A stretch of DNA of 64,000 nucleotides from Xanthobacter autotrophicus (GCF_005871085.1 NZ_VAUP01000037.1:186001-250000), one strand, 5' to 3'; positions 1 through 10,966 are shown, counted from the first letter of the stretch. A program made the numbers and translations. Notes: generated by a model not told the origin, from the letters alone.

Positions 1-474
1 GATGCGCTGGCCACCTCGCTGGAGCGGCACCTGGCAGCCCTCGATTTCGAGCCGGAGGTAATCCTCGCCTCCTTCCACGGGGTGCCGAAATCCTATTTGC
101 TGAAGGGCGATCCCTATCACTGCCAGTGCGCCAAGACCGCCCGCCTGCTGCGCGCGCGCCTCGGCTTCGACGACAAGCGCTTCCGCCTCACCTTCCAGTC
201 CCGTTTCGGCCGCGAGGAATGGCTGCGCCCCTACACCGACGAGACGGTGAAGGCGCTGGCGGAAAGCGGGGTGAAGCGGCTCGCCGTGGTCAATCCCGGC
301 TTCGTCGCCGACTGCCTGGAGACGCTGGAGGAGATCGGCGTGGAGAACCGCGAGATCTTCGAGCACCACGGCGGCAAGAAATTCGCCGCCATCCCCTGCC
401 TCAATGCCGACGCCGAGGGCATAGGTGTACTCGCACACGTGGTGGAGCGGGAGTTGAAGGGCTGGGTGGGGTAG
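1..474 (+). CDS. hemH: Ferrochelatase, C-terminal part (5' end outside window)
   Basis: Ferrochelatase inserts Fe2+ into protoporphyrin IX, the last step of protoheme synthesis. The frame is open from base 1 with no start inside the window, so only the C-terminal ~157 residues are seen. The family's SFHGVP motif with the catalytic His is present (about bases 70-87). FGREEWLRPYTDET and the PGFVADCLETLEEIG block that closes the active-site cleft follow. The stop is TAG at 472-474. The upstream half of the gene lies outside the window. Confidence 0.95.
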   Translation, partial: DALATSLERHLAALDFEPEVILASFHGVPKSYLLKGDPYHCQCAKTARLLRARLGFDDKRFRLTFQSRFGREEWLRPYTDETVKALAESGVKRLAVVNPGFVADCLETLEEIGVENREIFEHHGGKKFAAIPCLNADAEGIGVLAHVVERELKGWVG

Positions 475-586
475 GCACCCACCACACGAAGAAAAACCTC
501 CACGGGACCGCGTCTTTTATCAATAAAGCAGGAGCCAAACGGCTTCCACTCCGCTAAAAAGCGCGCTCCCCCATGGAAGGACTGAA

Positions 587-763
587 ATGAGCGAGATCAC
601 CCTGCGGCGCGCCTGCCTGGCGCAGGTCCGCGAAATGGCGCAGCGCAGCGAAATCGTCTACGTCCCCGCAGGCTCGCGCTGCATCAGCGCACGGCGCACC
701 GGCCCCATGCAGAAGATCGACCCGCGCGCGCTGATTTCCCGCAAGAGCAGCCGCAAGGGCTGA
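587..763 (+). CDS. Small basic hypothetical protein, 58 aa
   Basis: An ATG at 587 is preceded by a good ribosome binding site (GGAAGG, about 6 nt upstream). The 58-codon frame ends at TGA 761-763. The product is basic: it starts MSEITLRRACLAQ and ends SRKSSRKG, with no membrane segment and two Cys. I do not recognise the family. It lies between hemH and the convergent methyltransferase gene, only 5 nt from the end of the latter. Support is the ribosome binding site and GC-rich third positions, so it could still be a chance frame. Confidence 0.45.
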   Translation: MSEITLRRACLAQVREMAQRSEIVYVPAGSRCISARRTGPMQKIDPRALISRKSSRKG

Positions 764-768
764 GGGCG

Positions 769-1647
769 CTACTCCCCCGCCGGCTCCACCTTGCCGGCTT
801 CCCAGCCGAGTATGGCGCGCTTGCGGGTCAAGCCCCAGTGGTAGCCGGTGAGGTCGCCGCTCTTGCCGATGACGCGGTGGCACGGCACCACGAAGGAAAT
901 GGGGTTCTTGCCCACCGCCGCGCCCACCGCCCGCGCCGCCTTCGGCCGGCCCACGTGCTCGGCGATGGTGGAATAGGTGGTGGCAAGGCCCATGGGGATG
1001 CGCAGCAGCGTCTCCCACACCTTGATCTCGAAATCCGTGCCGATGAAGACGATCCGCAGCGGCTGGTCACCCTGCCATGAGGTGGGATCGAATATGCGCG
1101 CCACCAGAGGCGCGGTGGCGGTGGGGTCTTCCACATAGGTGGCGTTGGGCCAGCGGGCGCGCATGTCGGCAAGCGCCGCGGCCTCCTCCCCCACGTCGGC
1201 GAAGGCGAGGCCGCACAGGCCGCGCGGCGTGGACATGGCCAGCGCCAGCCCGAACGGCGAGGGATGGAAGCCGAAGCGCACCACCAGCCCCGCCCCGCCA
1301 GTCTTCCATTCGCCCGGCGACATGGCCTCGTGCACCACGAACAGGTCGTGCAGCCGGCCGGGGCCGGACAGGCCCAGCTCGAAGGCCGCATCCAGCACGT
1401 TCGGGCATTCGGAGACGATGCGGCGGGCCCGGTCGAGGGTCACCGCCTGCAGGAAGGCCTTGGGGGTCAGCCCGCACCAGCGGCGGAAGAGATCCGTGAG
1501 CGCGCGGGCGGAGACGCCGGCGGCGGCGGCGATCTCCTCCACCTCCGGCTGCTGGCGCACATGGCGGGAAATATACTCCACCGCCCGGCGCACCACGTCA
1601 TAGTCGCGGGCGGCGATGGCGAGCGGGGTGGCCGGCGTCGCGGTCAT
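769..1647 (-). CDS. AraC-type HTH / methylated-DNA-protein-cysteine methyltransferase fusion (Ada-like)
   Basis: Predicted DNA-alkylation repair protein and regulator of 292 aa. It resembles E. coli Ada without the N-terminal zinc/phosphotriester domain. Residues about 10-95 form an AraC-type DNA-binding domain (EEIAAAAGVSARALTDLFRRW). The C-terminal half is an O6-alkylguanine-DNA alkyltransferase with the suicide Cys at about residue 256 in VVPCHRVIG. The start at 1647 is chosen because GGAGG lies 4 nt upstream. A GTG at 1698 would add 17 residues without a clear binding site. Whether it still senses methylation without the Ada Zn domain cannot be told from sequence. Confidence 0.9.
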   Translation of the reverse strand: MTATPATPLAIAARDYDVVRRAVEYISRHVRQQPEVEEIAAAAGVSARALTDLFRRWCGLTPKAFLQAVTLDRARRIVSECPNVLDAAFELGLSGPGRLHDLFVVHEAMSPGEWKTGGAGLVVRFGFHPSPFGLALAMSTPRGLCGLAFADVGEEAAALADMRARWPNATYVEDPTATAPLVARIFDPTSWQGDQPLRIVFIGTDFEIKVWETLLRIPMGLATTYSTIAEHVGRPKAARAVGAAVGKNPISFVVPCHRVIGKSGDLTGYHWGLTRKRAILGWEAGKVEPAGE

Positions 1648-1792
1648 CCGGCCTCCGGAAGCGGACAAATCGAGGGCGGGGCAATCGAGCGCCAGCACGG
1701 GGCATCTCCTTCAGGTCGAGCGTGGCCCATCTGACCAGAGCCGACAAGCCGCGCCCACCCGATTTCACCGCCCTGCCGGCGCGGCCCGCCTA

Positions 1793-2566
1793 TCACACCG
1801 GGTCGCGCTTGATCGCCAGCGGGCCGAAGGACTGCTGCGACGACATGGACTGGATGCGGTTGATGTTCACATGCCGCGGCAGGGTGCAGGCGAAGAACAC
1901 CTGCTCGGCGATGTCCTCGCCGGTCATGGGGGTGGCGCCGGCATAGACCTTGTCGGCCCGCTCCTTGTCGCCGCCGAAGCGGACCACGGAGAATTCGGTC
2001 TCGGTGAGGCCCGGCTCGATGTTGGTGACGCGCACGCCGGTGCCGGCCACATCCGCCCACACGTTCAGCGAGAACTGCTTCACGAAGGCCTTGGTGGCGC
2101 CGTAGACGTTGGCGCCGGGATAGGAATAGTCGCCGGCGATGGAGCCGGTGAACACCAGGTGCCCCTCTTTGCGCTCGATCATGGCCGGCAGGCTCGCCCG
2201 CACGGTCACCAGAAGGCCGGTGATGTTGGTATCCACCATGGTCTTCCACTCCTCCAGATCCGCCGCATAGGCGGGTTCGAGGCCGAGGGCGAGGCCAGCA
2301 TTGGCGAACACCACGTTATAGGCGTTGAACGGCGCCGGCAGGCTGGAAAAGGCCTCGAAGGTGGCCTTCTCGTCGCGCACGTCCAGCACCAGGGGATGGA
2401 TGAGGTCGCCGAACTCCGCCTTCAGCGCCTCGAGCCGCTCGGCCCGGCGCCCCACCGCCACCACCCGCGCGCCGACGCTGGCGAAGCGGCGCACCGTCGC
2501 CGCGCCGATGCCGGAGGTGGCGCCGGTGACAAGAAGGGTCAGGGTGCTGGGATCGAGCATGGACAT
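1793..2566 (-). CDS. SDR-family NADP-dependent dehydrogenase (YdfG-like)
   Basis: Classical short-chain dehydrogenase of 257 aa, closest in feel to YdfG/3-hydroxy acid (allo-threonine) dehydrogenases. The nucleotide-binding motif TGATSGIG sits at about residues 14-21. An Arg pair after the second strand (VAVGRRAERL) suggests NADP preference. FANAG follows near 90, and the catalytic Ser and YGATK (Tyr/Lys) lie near 140-160. GGAG lies about 7 nt before the ATG at 2566; a second ATG two codons in is possible. It is a single gene with no obvious operon partner. Substrate is inferred from similarity only. Confidence 0.85.
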   Translation of the reverse strand: MSMLDPSTLTLLVTGATSGIGAATVRRFASVGARVVAVGRRAERLEALKAEFGDLIHPLVLDVRDEKATFEAFSSLPAPFNAYNVVFANAGLALGLEPAYAADLEEWKTMVDTNITGLLVTVRASLPAMIERKEGHLVFTGSIAGDYSYPGANVYGATKAFVKQFSLNVWADVAGTGVRVTNIEPGLTETEFSVVRFGGDKERADKVYAGATPMTGEDIAEQVFFACTLPRHVNINRIQSMSSQQSFGPLAIKRDPV

Positions 2567-2860
2567 GGGCAGGCTCCGGCAAGCGAAGGGGTGAAGAATC
2601 TGGCGAGAAGCTAGGGGACTGCTGATTAACCCGCCTTAACCATCGCGTCCATCAACCACCCTGGGACGGTATTAAGGTGAGGCCTTGGCCTTGGTGCTGC
2701 CATGTTCTGCCGAAAGGGTGCCCGCTGTCACAGCCGGCAACGGAGTTCCCTCCGAACCGGCTGCGGCCCGAACGTTGATGGCGCTCATCCGGGCTTTTCC
2801 GCAGGTGGCGGAGGCTTGGGAGACGCGCTAGGGTTTGCGGGCACGTCCGGAGTGCGTTGA
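2567..2860. other. Intergenic region between divergent genes
   Basis: About 290 bases between the leftward dehydrogenase and the rightward Inh-type lipoprotein gene. It must hold both promoters. No convincing open frame, strong hairpin or recognisable sigma-70 hexamer pair was found by eye. Confidence 0.4.
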
Positions 2861-3436
2861 ATGAAGGTGGTTCAGGTATCGGCGGCCCTGTCGCTGACCC
2901 TTGGTGCATTGGCACTCGGCGGTTGCAGCACAGAGCTCGACGGCTTCGGGGCGAAGCCGTCCGCCGTGGCGAGCAATCGGGTTCTGACGGCGCCCACCGG
3001 ATCGGTGGAGAGCGCGCCGGCGCCCGCGAACGTCTCGGCCTCCACGGCGGAGACCGCTACCGGCGCGATCACGCCGCGCTCCACCGCCTCCAACGTGCCC
3101 CTCACCCCGCCCGCGGCCAACCCCGGCGGCACCGCCTATGCGGCGAGCCCGGCGCAGGGCCAGCTGTCCGGTGCCTGGACCTTCACCTGGGACGACGGGC
3201 GCAATTCCTGCCCGCTCAAGCTCAGCACCGATCGCGGCCTTTCCGGCCTCTCGGCCCAGGCCGACGTGTCCTGCCCCAGCGAGATCTTCATGACCAAGGG
3301 CTGGGACATGATGGGCTCGGACATCGTGCTGCAGAACCATCAGGGCAAGGTCACCGCCCGGCTCCAGCCGTCCGGCCCCAACCGCTATGTGGGCCTCATC
3401 TCCGAGAGCAACCAGCAGGTCTCTCTCAGCCGCTGA
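2861..3436 (+). CDS. AprI/Inh (Omp19-type) protease-inhibitor lipoprotein
   Basis: Predicted outer-membrane-anchored lipoprotein of 191 aa. The N-terminus is a lipoprotein signal with lipobox LGGC (Cys at about residue 22). A long low-complexity Ala/Ser/Thr/Pro linker runs to about residue 90. A C-terminal beta-barrel domain follows with the family features SGAWTFTWDDGRNSCPLKL and VSCPSEIF, whose two Cys probably form the family disulfide. Relatives include Brucella Omp19, which inhibits serine and cysteine proteases, and AprI/Inh, which inhibits secreted metalloproteases. The gene overlaps convergent bluB by 11 bases at their 3' ends. No serralysin-type protease gene is nearby, so its target is unknown. 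Confidence 0.88.
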   Translation: MKVVQVSAALSLTLGALALGGCSTELDGFGAKPSAVASNRVLTAPTGSVESAPAPANVSASTAETATGAITPRSTASNVPLTPPAANPGGTAYAASPAQGQLSGAWTFTWDDGRNSCPLKLSTDRGLSGLSAQADVSCPSEIFMTKGWDMMGSDIVLQNHQGKVTARLQPSGPNRYVGLISESNQQVSLSR

Positions 3437-4106
3437 CGGGGATCTTCTCCCGTTCGCCGAAGCGCTCCTCGAACACCAGGTCCTCCAGCGTCAGCCTTTT
3501 GCGCCAGCCCGCCCGCTCAAGGTCCGGTGTGTGGGCGAATCCCTCCACATAGCCCACGCACAGCAGTGCGATGGGCACGATGTGGTCGGGAATGGCGAGG
3601 ATGCGGTGCAGGTCCGCAAGGGCGAGGATCGAGACCCAGCCCACGCCCAGATTCTCCACCCGCGCCGCCAGCCAGATATTCTGCACCGCGCAGACGGTGG
3701 AATAGATGTCCATCTCGCTCTGGTGGGTGCGACCCAGCACCACCGGTCCGGCGCGCTCGCGCTCGCAGGTGACGCACAGCAGAAGCGGCGCCTCGCGCAG
3801 CCCTTCGAGCTTGAGCGAACGGTAGAGATCGGCCCGCTCGCCCTCGAACATGGCGGCGGCCTCCGCATTGGCGCGGGTGAAGGCGGCGTGCAGCGCCTCC
3901 TTGGTGGCGCTCTCGCGGATGACGATGAAATTCCACGGCTGCAGGAACCCCACCGAGGGCGCCGCATGGCCCGCCGCCAGCACGCGGGCGAGCACATCGG
4001 GCGGCACCGGATCGGGCCGGAAATTGCGCCGCACGTCCCGCCGCTCGCGGATGCAGCGGTAGATGGCGGCGCGCTCTTCCGGCGAGAAGCTGTCGTCCTC
4101 TCTCAT
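3426..4106 (-). CDS. bluB: 5,6-dimethylbenzimidazole synthase BluB
   Basis: BluB is a flavin-destroying nitroreductase-fold enzyme. It cleaves reduced FMN with O2 to give 5,6-dimethylbenzimidazole, the lower ligand of cobalamin. The 226-aa product shows the expected RRDVRRNFRPDPVP phosphate/FMN-binding start, HAAPSVGFLQPWNF and VGWVSIL near the C-terminal half. The start at 4106 is chosen to give the usual BluB length. The frame is open well upstream, but that part has no BluB similarity. No other cobalamin gene is in the window. The 3' end overlaps the Inh-type gene by 11 bases. Confidence 0.92.
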   Translation of the reverse strand: MREDDSFSPEERAAIYRCIRERRDVRRNFRPDPVPPDVLARVLAAGHAAPSVGFLQPWNFIVIRESATKEALHAAFTRANAEAAAMFEGERADLYRSLKLEGLREAPLLLCVTCERERAGPVVLGRTHQSEMDIYSTVCAVQNIWLAARVENLGVGWVSILALADLHRILAIPDHIVPIALLCVGYVEGFAHTPDLERAGWRKRLTLEDLVFEERFGEREKIPVSG

Positions 4107-4194
4107 CCGGGCGCCCTCCCCTTCTTGGCTTCGCGGCATTCGAAGGCGCGCGTTCGCCATTGATAGCCAGTGGGCGCCCAAGCAGGCTCCAAGG

Positions 4195-5688
<1,494 letters not shown>

Positions 5689-5711
5689 AGGTTCCTCCCG
5701 GATTTTTGCTT

Positions 5712-7217
5712 TTACAGGCCACCGCGCCGAGCGGCCATGTAGGCGTCGAGAGCCCGTGCTTCCTCATGGCAGGTCCGCAGGCCGAGCTTGGAGCGGCGCC
5801 ACAGCACGTCCTCGGCGGTGACTGCCCATTCCTGGTCCATCAGCCAGTCCACCTCGCGGCGGCACAGATGGGCGCCGAACCAGTCGCCAAGGTCGTCCTC
5901 ATGCATCACGCCCTCCAGCAGGCGGAAGCTGGACGTTCCATAAGCGCGCGCGAGGCGCTTGAGCAGGGCCGGATCGAGGGAGGGGAAGGTGCGGCGCAGG
6001 CTTTTCAGCAGATGCTCGAACCCCTCCCGCGGGAAATCCCCGCCCGGCAGCGGCACCTTGCCCGTAAAGGCCGGACCCAGCGTAGGCAAATGCGGCGCAA
6101 GCCGCGTCAGCGCGGCATCTGCGAGGCGTCGATAAGTGGTGATCTTGCCGCCGAACACGGACAGAAGCGGCGCCTCGCCCTCCGGCGCGTCGAGGGCCAG
6201 CACATAGTCGCGGGTGGCCTCCTGGGCCTTGCCCGCACCGTCGTCATAGAGCGCGCGCACGCCGCTATAGGCCCACACCACCTGCTCCGGCGCCACGGAG
6301 GCCGCGAAATACTCGCTCGCCGCCGCGCACAGATAGACCACCTCCTCGGGGCTCGCCGCCACGTCCTCCGGCCGACCGGAATAGTCGAGGTCGGTGGTGC
6401 CGATGAGGGTGAAATCGCCCTCGTAGGGGATGGCGAACACGATGCGCCCGTCCGCATTCTGGAACAGGTAGCAGCGATCGTGCGCGAACAGGCGGTGCAC
6501 CACGATGTGGCTGCCCTTGACGAGGCGCAGGCGGGCGCGGGCATTCACCTTCAGCACGTCCAGCATCTGCCCGGCCCAGGGGCCGGCGGCATCCACCAGC
6601 GCATGGGCGCGCACTCTCTGCCGCCCAGCCGCCCCTTCCGCTTCGATCTCCCACAGGCCATCGACGCGATGCGCGCTTACCACCCTGGTGCGTGGGCGGA
6701 TGGAGGCGCCCCGGTCCGCCGCATCGCGGGCGTTGAGCACCACGAGGCGGGCATCGTCCACCCAGCAGTCGGAATATTCGAATGCGGTGCGAAGGCCGGG
6801 GCACAGCGGCAAACCGGCGGCATCGTGTCGGAGGTCCAGCGTTCGGGTGGGCGACAGCAGGCGGCGGCCGCCCATATGGTCATAGAGAAACAGGCCCAGC
6901 CGCAGCATCCACACCGGGCGCAGGCCGGCATGATGCGGCAGCACGAAGCGCAGCGGCCAGATGATGTGCGGGGCGATGCCCCACAGCACCTCGCGCTCGG
7001 CCAGCGCCTCCCGCACCAGGCGGAACGCATAATGTTCCAGGTAGCGCAGCCCGCCATGGATGAGCTTGGTGGAGGCCGACGAGGTGCCGGAAGCGAGGTC
7101 CGCCTGCTCGAACAGCACCACCGACAGGCCGCGCCCCGCCGCATCGCGGGCAATGCCGGCGCCATTGATGCCGCCGCCGATGATGGCGAGGTCGAAGACG
7201 CGCGTGGTTTCCTCCAT
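5712..7217 (-). CDS. glpD: Aerobic glycerol-3-phosphate dehydrogenase
   Basis: Membrane-associated FAD enzyme of 501 aa that oxidises sn-glycerol 3-phosphate to dihydroxyacetone phosphate and passes electrons to quinone. The N-terminus has the FAD Rossmann motif [19 protein letters not shown]. The GlpD signatures [20 protein letters not shown] and, near 350, [14 protein letters not shown] follow. The ATG at 7217 is chosen for GGAGG 5 nt upstream; a GTG at 7229 is in frame. With glpK downstream it forms a glycerol-utilisation operon. Confidence 0.95.
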   Translation of the reverse strand: MEETTRVFDLAIIGGGINGAGIARDAAGRGLSVVLFEQADLASGTSSASTKLIHGGLRYLEHYAFRLVREALAEREVLWGIAPHIIWPLRFVLPHHAGLRPVWMLRLGLFLYDHMGGRRLLSPTRTLDLRHDAAGLPLCPGLRTAFEYSDCWVDDARLVVLNARDAADRGASIRPRTRVVSAHRVDGLWEIEAEGAAGRQRVRAHALVDAAGPWAGQMLDVLKVNARARLRLVKGSHIVVHRLFAHDRCYLFQNADGRIVFAIPYEGDFTLIGTTDLDYSGRPEDVAASPEEVVYLCAAASEYFAASVAPEQVVWAYSGVRALYDDGAGKAQEATRDYVLALDAPEGEAPLLSVFGGKITTYRRLADAALTRLAPHLPTLGPAFTGKVPLPGGDFPREGFEHLLKSLRRTFPSLDPALLKRLARAYGTSSFRLLEGVMHEDDLGDWFGAHLCRREVDWLMDQEWAVTAEDVLWRRSKLGLRTCHEEARALDAYMAARRGGL

Positions 7218-7365
7218 CCCCGCCTCCACCCCCGGTCTCCCGGCTGCACATCACGACGCCAGACTCACCGCCCCATCCCGCCAGACGATGCCGCGCCGGG
7301 CGGCGGCGTCAACTGGGGCATGACGCGTATCCCGGCCCAGCGACGGCGCAGCCGGAGCGCCGGAC

Positions 7366-8130
7366 CTAAAGCCCGATCAACCCGCCGGCGGTGAAGCCGC
7401 CGTCCACATTCAGGGTCTGCCCGGTGATGAAGGAGGACTTGGTCTCGTCCAGCAGGAAGGCGATGCCGCCGGAGACCTCGGAGGGCACCGCATAGCGGCG
7501 CATGGGCACGGTCTTCATCCAGCCGGCACGGGCTTCCGCCGTGTGCATCGCCTTCACCATGGGCGTCTCGATGGGGCCGGGGGCGATGCCGTTCACGCGG
7601 ATGTTGAAGGGCGCGAACTCCACCGCGAGGATCTGCGTCAGCACCAGTACGCCGCCCTTGGAGGCGCCATAGGCCGAGCGTCCGAGATTGCCCCTGATGC
7701 CCGAGACCGAGGCGATGTTGACGATGGCGCCGCCGCCATTCTCCTTCATCACCCGCGCCGCCTCCCGCGCCACTAGGAAGGTGCCGACGAGGTTCACGTC
7801 GAGGATCTCGCGGAACAGCGCCACCGAGGTGTCCAGCGCCGGCACGTCGCGGGCGATGCCGGCGGAATTCACCACGCCCCACAGCGGGCCGAACTCCCCT
7901 TGGGTGCGGGTGACGAGGTCTACCACCTGCGCCTCATCGGAAATGTCGGCCAGTTCGACGCGCACGCGGTCGCCGTGCCCGGCAAGCTGTGCCCGCGCCT
8001 GCTCCACCGCCACTGCATCGACATCGGCCGCGACCACGCGCCAGCCTTCTGTCAGAAGCGCCTCCACCGCGGCGAGGCCGATGCCCGAGGCGCCTCCCGT
8101 CACGATCACGCTTCGCGTCCTGCTCATCAT
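7366..8130 (-). CDS. SDR-family oxidoreductase (FabG-like)
   Basis: Classical short-chain dehydrogenase of 254 aa. Visible are TGGASGIG at about residues 11-18, an acidic Asp after strand 2 (VVAADVD) that favours NAD, NSAG near 88, and SAYGASKGG with the catalytic Tyr and Lys near 150. PGPIETPM and the closing TGQTLNVDGG are also present. Its binding site AGGGAGA sits just before tandem ATGs at 8130 and 8127. It is 41 nt downstream of the acyl-CoA ligase on the same strand, so it probably oxidises a hydroxyacyl-CoA or related intermediate of that ligase's pathway. That role is inference. Confidence 0.87.
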   Translation of the reverse strand: MMSRTRSVIVTGGASGIGLAAVEALLTEGWRVVAADVDAVAVEQARAQLAGHGDRVRVELADISDEAQVVDLVTRTQGEFGPLWGVVNSAGIARDVPALDTSVALFREILDVNLVGTFLVAREAARVMKENGGGAIVNIASVSGIRGNLGRSAYGASKGGVLVLTQILAVEFAPFNIRVNGIAPGPIETPMVKAMHTAEARAGWMKTVPMRRYAVPSEVSGGIAFLLDETKSSFITGQTLNVDGGFTAGGLIGL

Positions 8131-8171
8131 GTCTCTCCCTTGGGGCTTTGTTTCCGGTGCCGCGGCGCGCT

Positions 8172-9827
8172 TCAGGCGGAGCGGGTGGCGGGCGGCGGCT
8201 CCAGCAGGCCGCGTTCGGCCAAGGCCTCACGCACCATCTTCTTGGTGATCTTGCCGTAGGCGGATTTCGGCAGCGCGTCCCAGAAATGGACGCGGCGGGG
8301 CATCTTGTAGCGGGCGACCTTGCCGTCGAGGAACGCGATCAGCTCGTCCTCGGCGAGGCTCGCGCCCTCGCGCAGCACGCACACCGCCACCCCCACCTCG
8401 CCCCACATGGGATCGGGCACGCCGAGGATGGCCACCTCCGCCACCGCCGGATGGGTGAGCACCTTTTCCTCCACCTCACGCGGATAGACGTTGGAGCCGC
8501 CAGAAATGTACATGTCGGAGGCGCGGCCGGTGATGTAGACGAAGCCCTCGTTATCCATGTGGCCGAGGTCGCCGGTGCGGAACCAGCCGTCGCGGAACGC
8601 CTTCGCGTTGGCTTCCGCGTTGTCGAAATAGCCGGCGAACACGGCAGGGCCGCAGACGCAGATTTCCCCGGTCTCGAAGGGCTGTACCTCCTCGCCCGCG
8701 TCATTCTGGATCTGGACCTGGATTCCCGTGCGCTCGAAGCCGCAGGTGCCGAGCTTCACGTTGGGACCATCCTCGGGATCATGCAGGGCCGGCGGCAGCA
8801 CGGTGATGTTGCCCGTGACCTCGCCCAGTCCGAAATACTGCACCAGCACCTTGCCCAGCGCCTTCAGCGCCCGCTTCTGGTCCTCCCGATACATGGGCGC
8901 GCCAGCATAAATGACATAGCGCAGGGAGGAATGGTCGTAAGTGTTCACCGAGGGGTGCTCGGCCAGAAGCTTGGTGATGGTGGGCACGGTGAACATGTTG
9001 GTGACGCGCCACTCTTCCACCAGCCGCCACGCATCGGCGGCGTCGAACTTCTCGGACGGCAAAAGGATGGTCTTCACCGCCCGCGCCACCTGCACCAGTT
9101 GGTGCACCCCCGCCCCGTGGGACAGCGGAGCCACCACCAGCGAGGCGTCGGCCTGGGTGGTGCCGGGCATCAGGTCGCACAAATGGTTGGTGATGACGAA
9201 GGCCATCTGGCCGTGGGTAAGCACGGCCGCCTTGGGCCGCCCGGTGGTGCCGGAGGTGAAGAAGAACCAGCACGGGTCGTCGTGCTCCACGTCCGCCACC
9301 TTGGCCTTTTCCCCGAGGCGGGCGGCCACGAGGTCGGCATAGTCCGGCCCGAAATCGGCGGCGCCGATGGCGATCACCGCCGCGACGGACGGCGCCTCGG
9401 CCAGTACCGCAGGCACGTGCTCGGGGAAATCGGCATGGCAGATCATCAACCGCGCCCCCGAGGCGGAGGCGAGATAGGCCACCTCCCCCGGCGTCTGGCG
9501 GAAATTGGTGGGTACCCAAACCGCGCCGATGCGGAAGGCGGCGAACATGCTCTCGAACATTTCAAGGCAGTTCTTGGACTGCACCAGGATGCGATCACCC
9601 TTGCCCACCCCGCGATGGGAAAGCTCCGCCGCCATGGCATCCACCCGCGCTTCCATCTCGCCCCAGGTGACGGTGCGGGCGCCGTCCACGAAGCCGATCT
9701 CGCCGGGGAAGCGTCGCGCCGCCTGGCGCAGCACATGGGACAGGTTCATCACCCGCCGGCTGGAGCGGGCGACGCCGCCCTTGGGGGCGATGGCGGCGGA
9801 TGGCGTTTCGACAGGCTCAGGGGACAT
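8172..9827 (-). CDS. Acyl-CoA synthetase, AMP-binding family
   Basis: Adenylate-forming ligase of 551 aa, predicted to activate a carboxylic acid to its CoA thioester through an acyl-AMP. Core motifs are FFTSGTTGRPKAA (P-loop, about 190-200), YFGLGEVTG, TGDLGHMDNEGFVYITGR with the adenylate-binding Asp, and the C-terminal catalytic Lys in KSAYGKITKK. It lies between an IclR regulator (68 nt upstream) and an SDR gene, all leftward, opposite a TRAP transporter. The group looks like uptake plus CoA activation of an organic acid. The acid (aromatic, cyclic or medium-chain) cannot be told from sequence. Confidence 0.9.
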   Translation of the reverse strand: MSPEPVETPSAAIAPKGGVARSSRRVMNLSHVLRQAARRFPGEIGFVDGARTVTWGEMEARVDAMAAELSHRGVGKGDRILVQSKNCLEMFESMFAAFRIGAVWVPTNFRQTPGEVAYLASASGARLMICHADFPEHVPAVLAEAPSVAAVIAIGAADFGPDYADLVAARLGEKAKVADVEHDDPCWFFFTSGTTGRPKAAVLTHGQMAFVITNHLCDLMPGTTQADASLVVAPLSHGAGVHQLVQVARAVKTILLPSEKFDAADAWRLVEEWRVTNMFTVPTITKLLAEHPSVNTYDHSSLRYVIYAGAPMYREDQKRALKALGKVLVQYFGLGEVTGNITVLPPALHDPEDGPNVKLGTCGFERTGIQVQIQNDAGEEVQPFETGEICVCGPAVFAGYFDNAEANAKAFRDGWFRTGDLGHMDNEGFVYITGRASDMYISGGSNVYPREVEEKVLTHPAVAEVAILGVPDPMWGEVGVAVCVLREGASLAEDELIAFLDGKVARYKMPRRVHFWDALPKSAYGKITKKMVREALAERGLLEPPPATRSA

Positions 9828-9895
9828 GGATCACTCCGGGCGGGAGGCGCGCGCAGGGCGCGCATGGAAAGACAAGGACCTGGGGGCGGGCGCCA

Positions 9896-10816
9896 TCACG
9901 GCCCGGCGTTGGCGATGGTGCGCCCATGGGGATGCGCGGCGGCGGATGGCTCGGCGGCCGGGCGATGGCCGAGGGCGGCTTCCAGCGCCTGCGCCTCGCG
10001 CTTCAGCAGGGGCACCAGCTCCGCCTGCCGCTCGGGCGAAAGCCGGCTTTCGATGGCGGCGAGCGACAGCGCGCCCAAGGGGCGCCCATCCGGCCCCAGC
10101 ACCGGCACGGCGATGCCCCAGGAGCCGGCGACATAGAGGCCGGGATTGAGCGCGTAGCCTCGGCCCCGGGCGTCGGCCACCTGGGCGCGCAGCACCTCGA
10201 CCCCATAGCCGGGATAATGGCTTTCCAGCGCCTGCGCATTGGCGGCGAGCATGCGCTCCACCTCGGCGTCGGGAAAAGCGGCGAGCAGGGCGAGGCCGCC
10301 GGCGCCGATGCCCAGCGGATGCCGGTCGCCGGCCTGGAGCACGTGGGTGCGGATGGGCCAGGTGCCCTCCTCCCGGTGCAGGCACACGCTGAAGGCGCCG
10401 CGCGGTACGGAGAGGAAGGCGCAGTCGCCGCTGGTGCGGGCGATGCGGGCGAGGCCGTCGAGGGCGAGCGCGTGGATGCCGAAGCGGGTGCCGGCGAGGG
10501 TACCGAGCACATAGGCTTCCGGCCCCACATGATAGCGCCGCGTCACCTCGTCCTGGTCGAGCAGGCCGGTGCGCACCAGCGCCAGCAGCACCCGCCGCAC
10601 GGTGGGCTTGGGCAGGCCGCTCACCCGCACCAGATCGGACAGCCGCGCGCCTTCGGGAGCCGAACGGCCCACCGTCAGAAGCAGCGCCACCGCGCGCTCG
10701 ATGCTCTGTGTTCCCCCACCCGCGGCTTCGCCGGCGGATAAGCCGCCGACGCCGTCCGGCTCAGGGCCGGGCCGGACGGCGGAGGGCTTGTGTGCCCGTC
10801 CCACGCGCTCTCCCAT
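9896..10816 (-). CDS. IclR-family transcriptional regulator
   Basis: Predicted ligand-responsive regulator of up to 306 aa. The N-terminal ~40 residues are unusual and poorly ordered. The family pattern begins at TQSIERAVALLLTV, then the winged HTH LSDLVRVSGLPKPTVRRVLLAL, and a C-terminal GAF-like effector domain (GDRHPLGIGAGGLALLAAFPD). The ATG at 10816 lies directly against a GGTCCAT-type palindrome, which suggests autoregulation. True translation may begin further in. It is divergent from dctP and cotranscribed with the acyl-CoA ligase and SDR, so it probably controls both sides. Confidence 0.88.
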   Translation of the reverse strand: MGERVGRAHKPSAVRPGPEPDGVGGLSAGEAAGGGTQSIERAVALLLTVGRSAPEGARLSDLVRVSGLPKPTVRRVLLALVRTGLLDQDEVTRRYHVGPEAYVLGTLAGTRFGIHALALDGLARIARTSGDCAFLSVPRGAFSVCLHREEGTWPIRTHVLQAGDRHPLGIGAGGLALLAAFPDAEVERMLAANAQALESHYPGYGVEVLRAQVADARGRGYALNPGLYVAGSWGIAVPVLGPDGRPLGALSLAAIESRLSPERQAELVPLLKREAQALEAALGHRPAAEPSAAAHPHGRTIANAGP

Positions 10817-10833
10817 GATCCAACATATGGACC
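10817..10833. promoter_or_regulatory. Candidate IclR operator, iclR-proximal
   Basis: Imperfect inverted repeat. Read on the minus strand it is GGTCCAT-ATG-TTGGATC, matching the perfect site at 10938-10954 in one arm and differing at two positions in the other. It abuts the iclR start codon. IclR proteins typically bind short palindromes of this size near their own promoters. Confidence 0.5.
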
Positions 10834-10937
10834 TAGTTCTTGATATGATTGAGATCGCCGCAGCGCAGCGTCTTCAGGAACCATAATGGGCTTGCGAAAA
10901 TCCCACAAGCGGGCCAGCATGGGCCGCAGGGATTTGA

Positions 10938-10954
10938 GGTCCATATAATGGACC
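10938..10954. promoter_or_regulatory. Candidate IclR operator, perfect palindrome
   Basis: GGTCCAT-ATA-ATGGACC is a perfect 7+7 inverted repeat with a 3-nt spacer, 45 nt before the dctP start codon. Its arm recurs at 10817-10833 and, shortened, at 10967-10980. Recurrence in one divergent intergenic region supports a regulator-binding function. Assignment to the adjacent IclR protein is inference. Confidence 0.6.
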
Positions 10955-10966
10955 CATCAGGAAACC

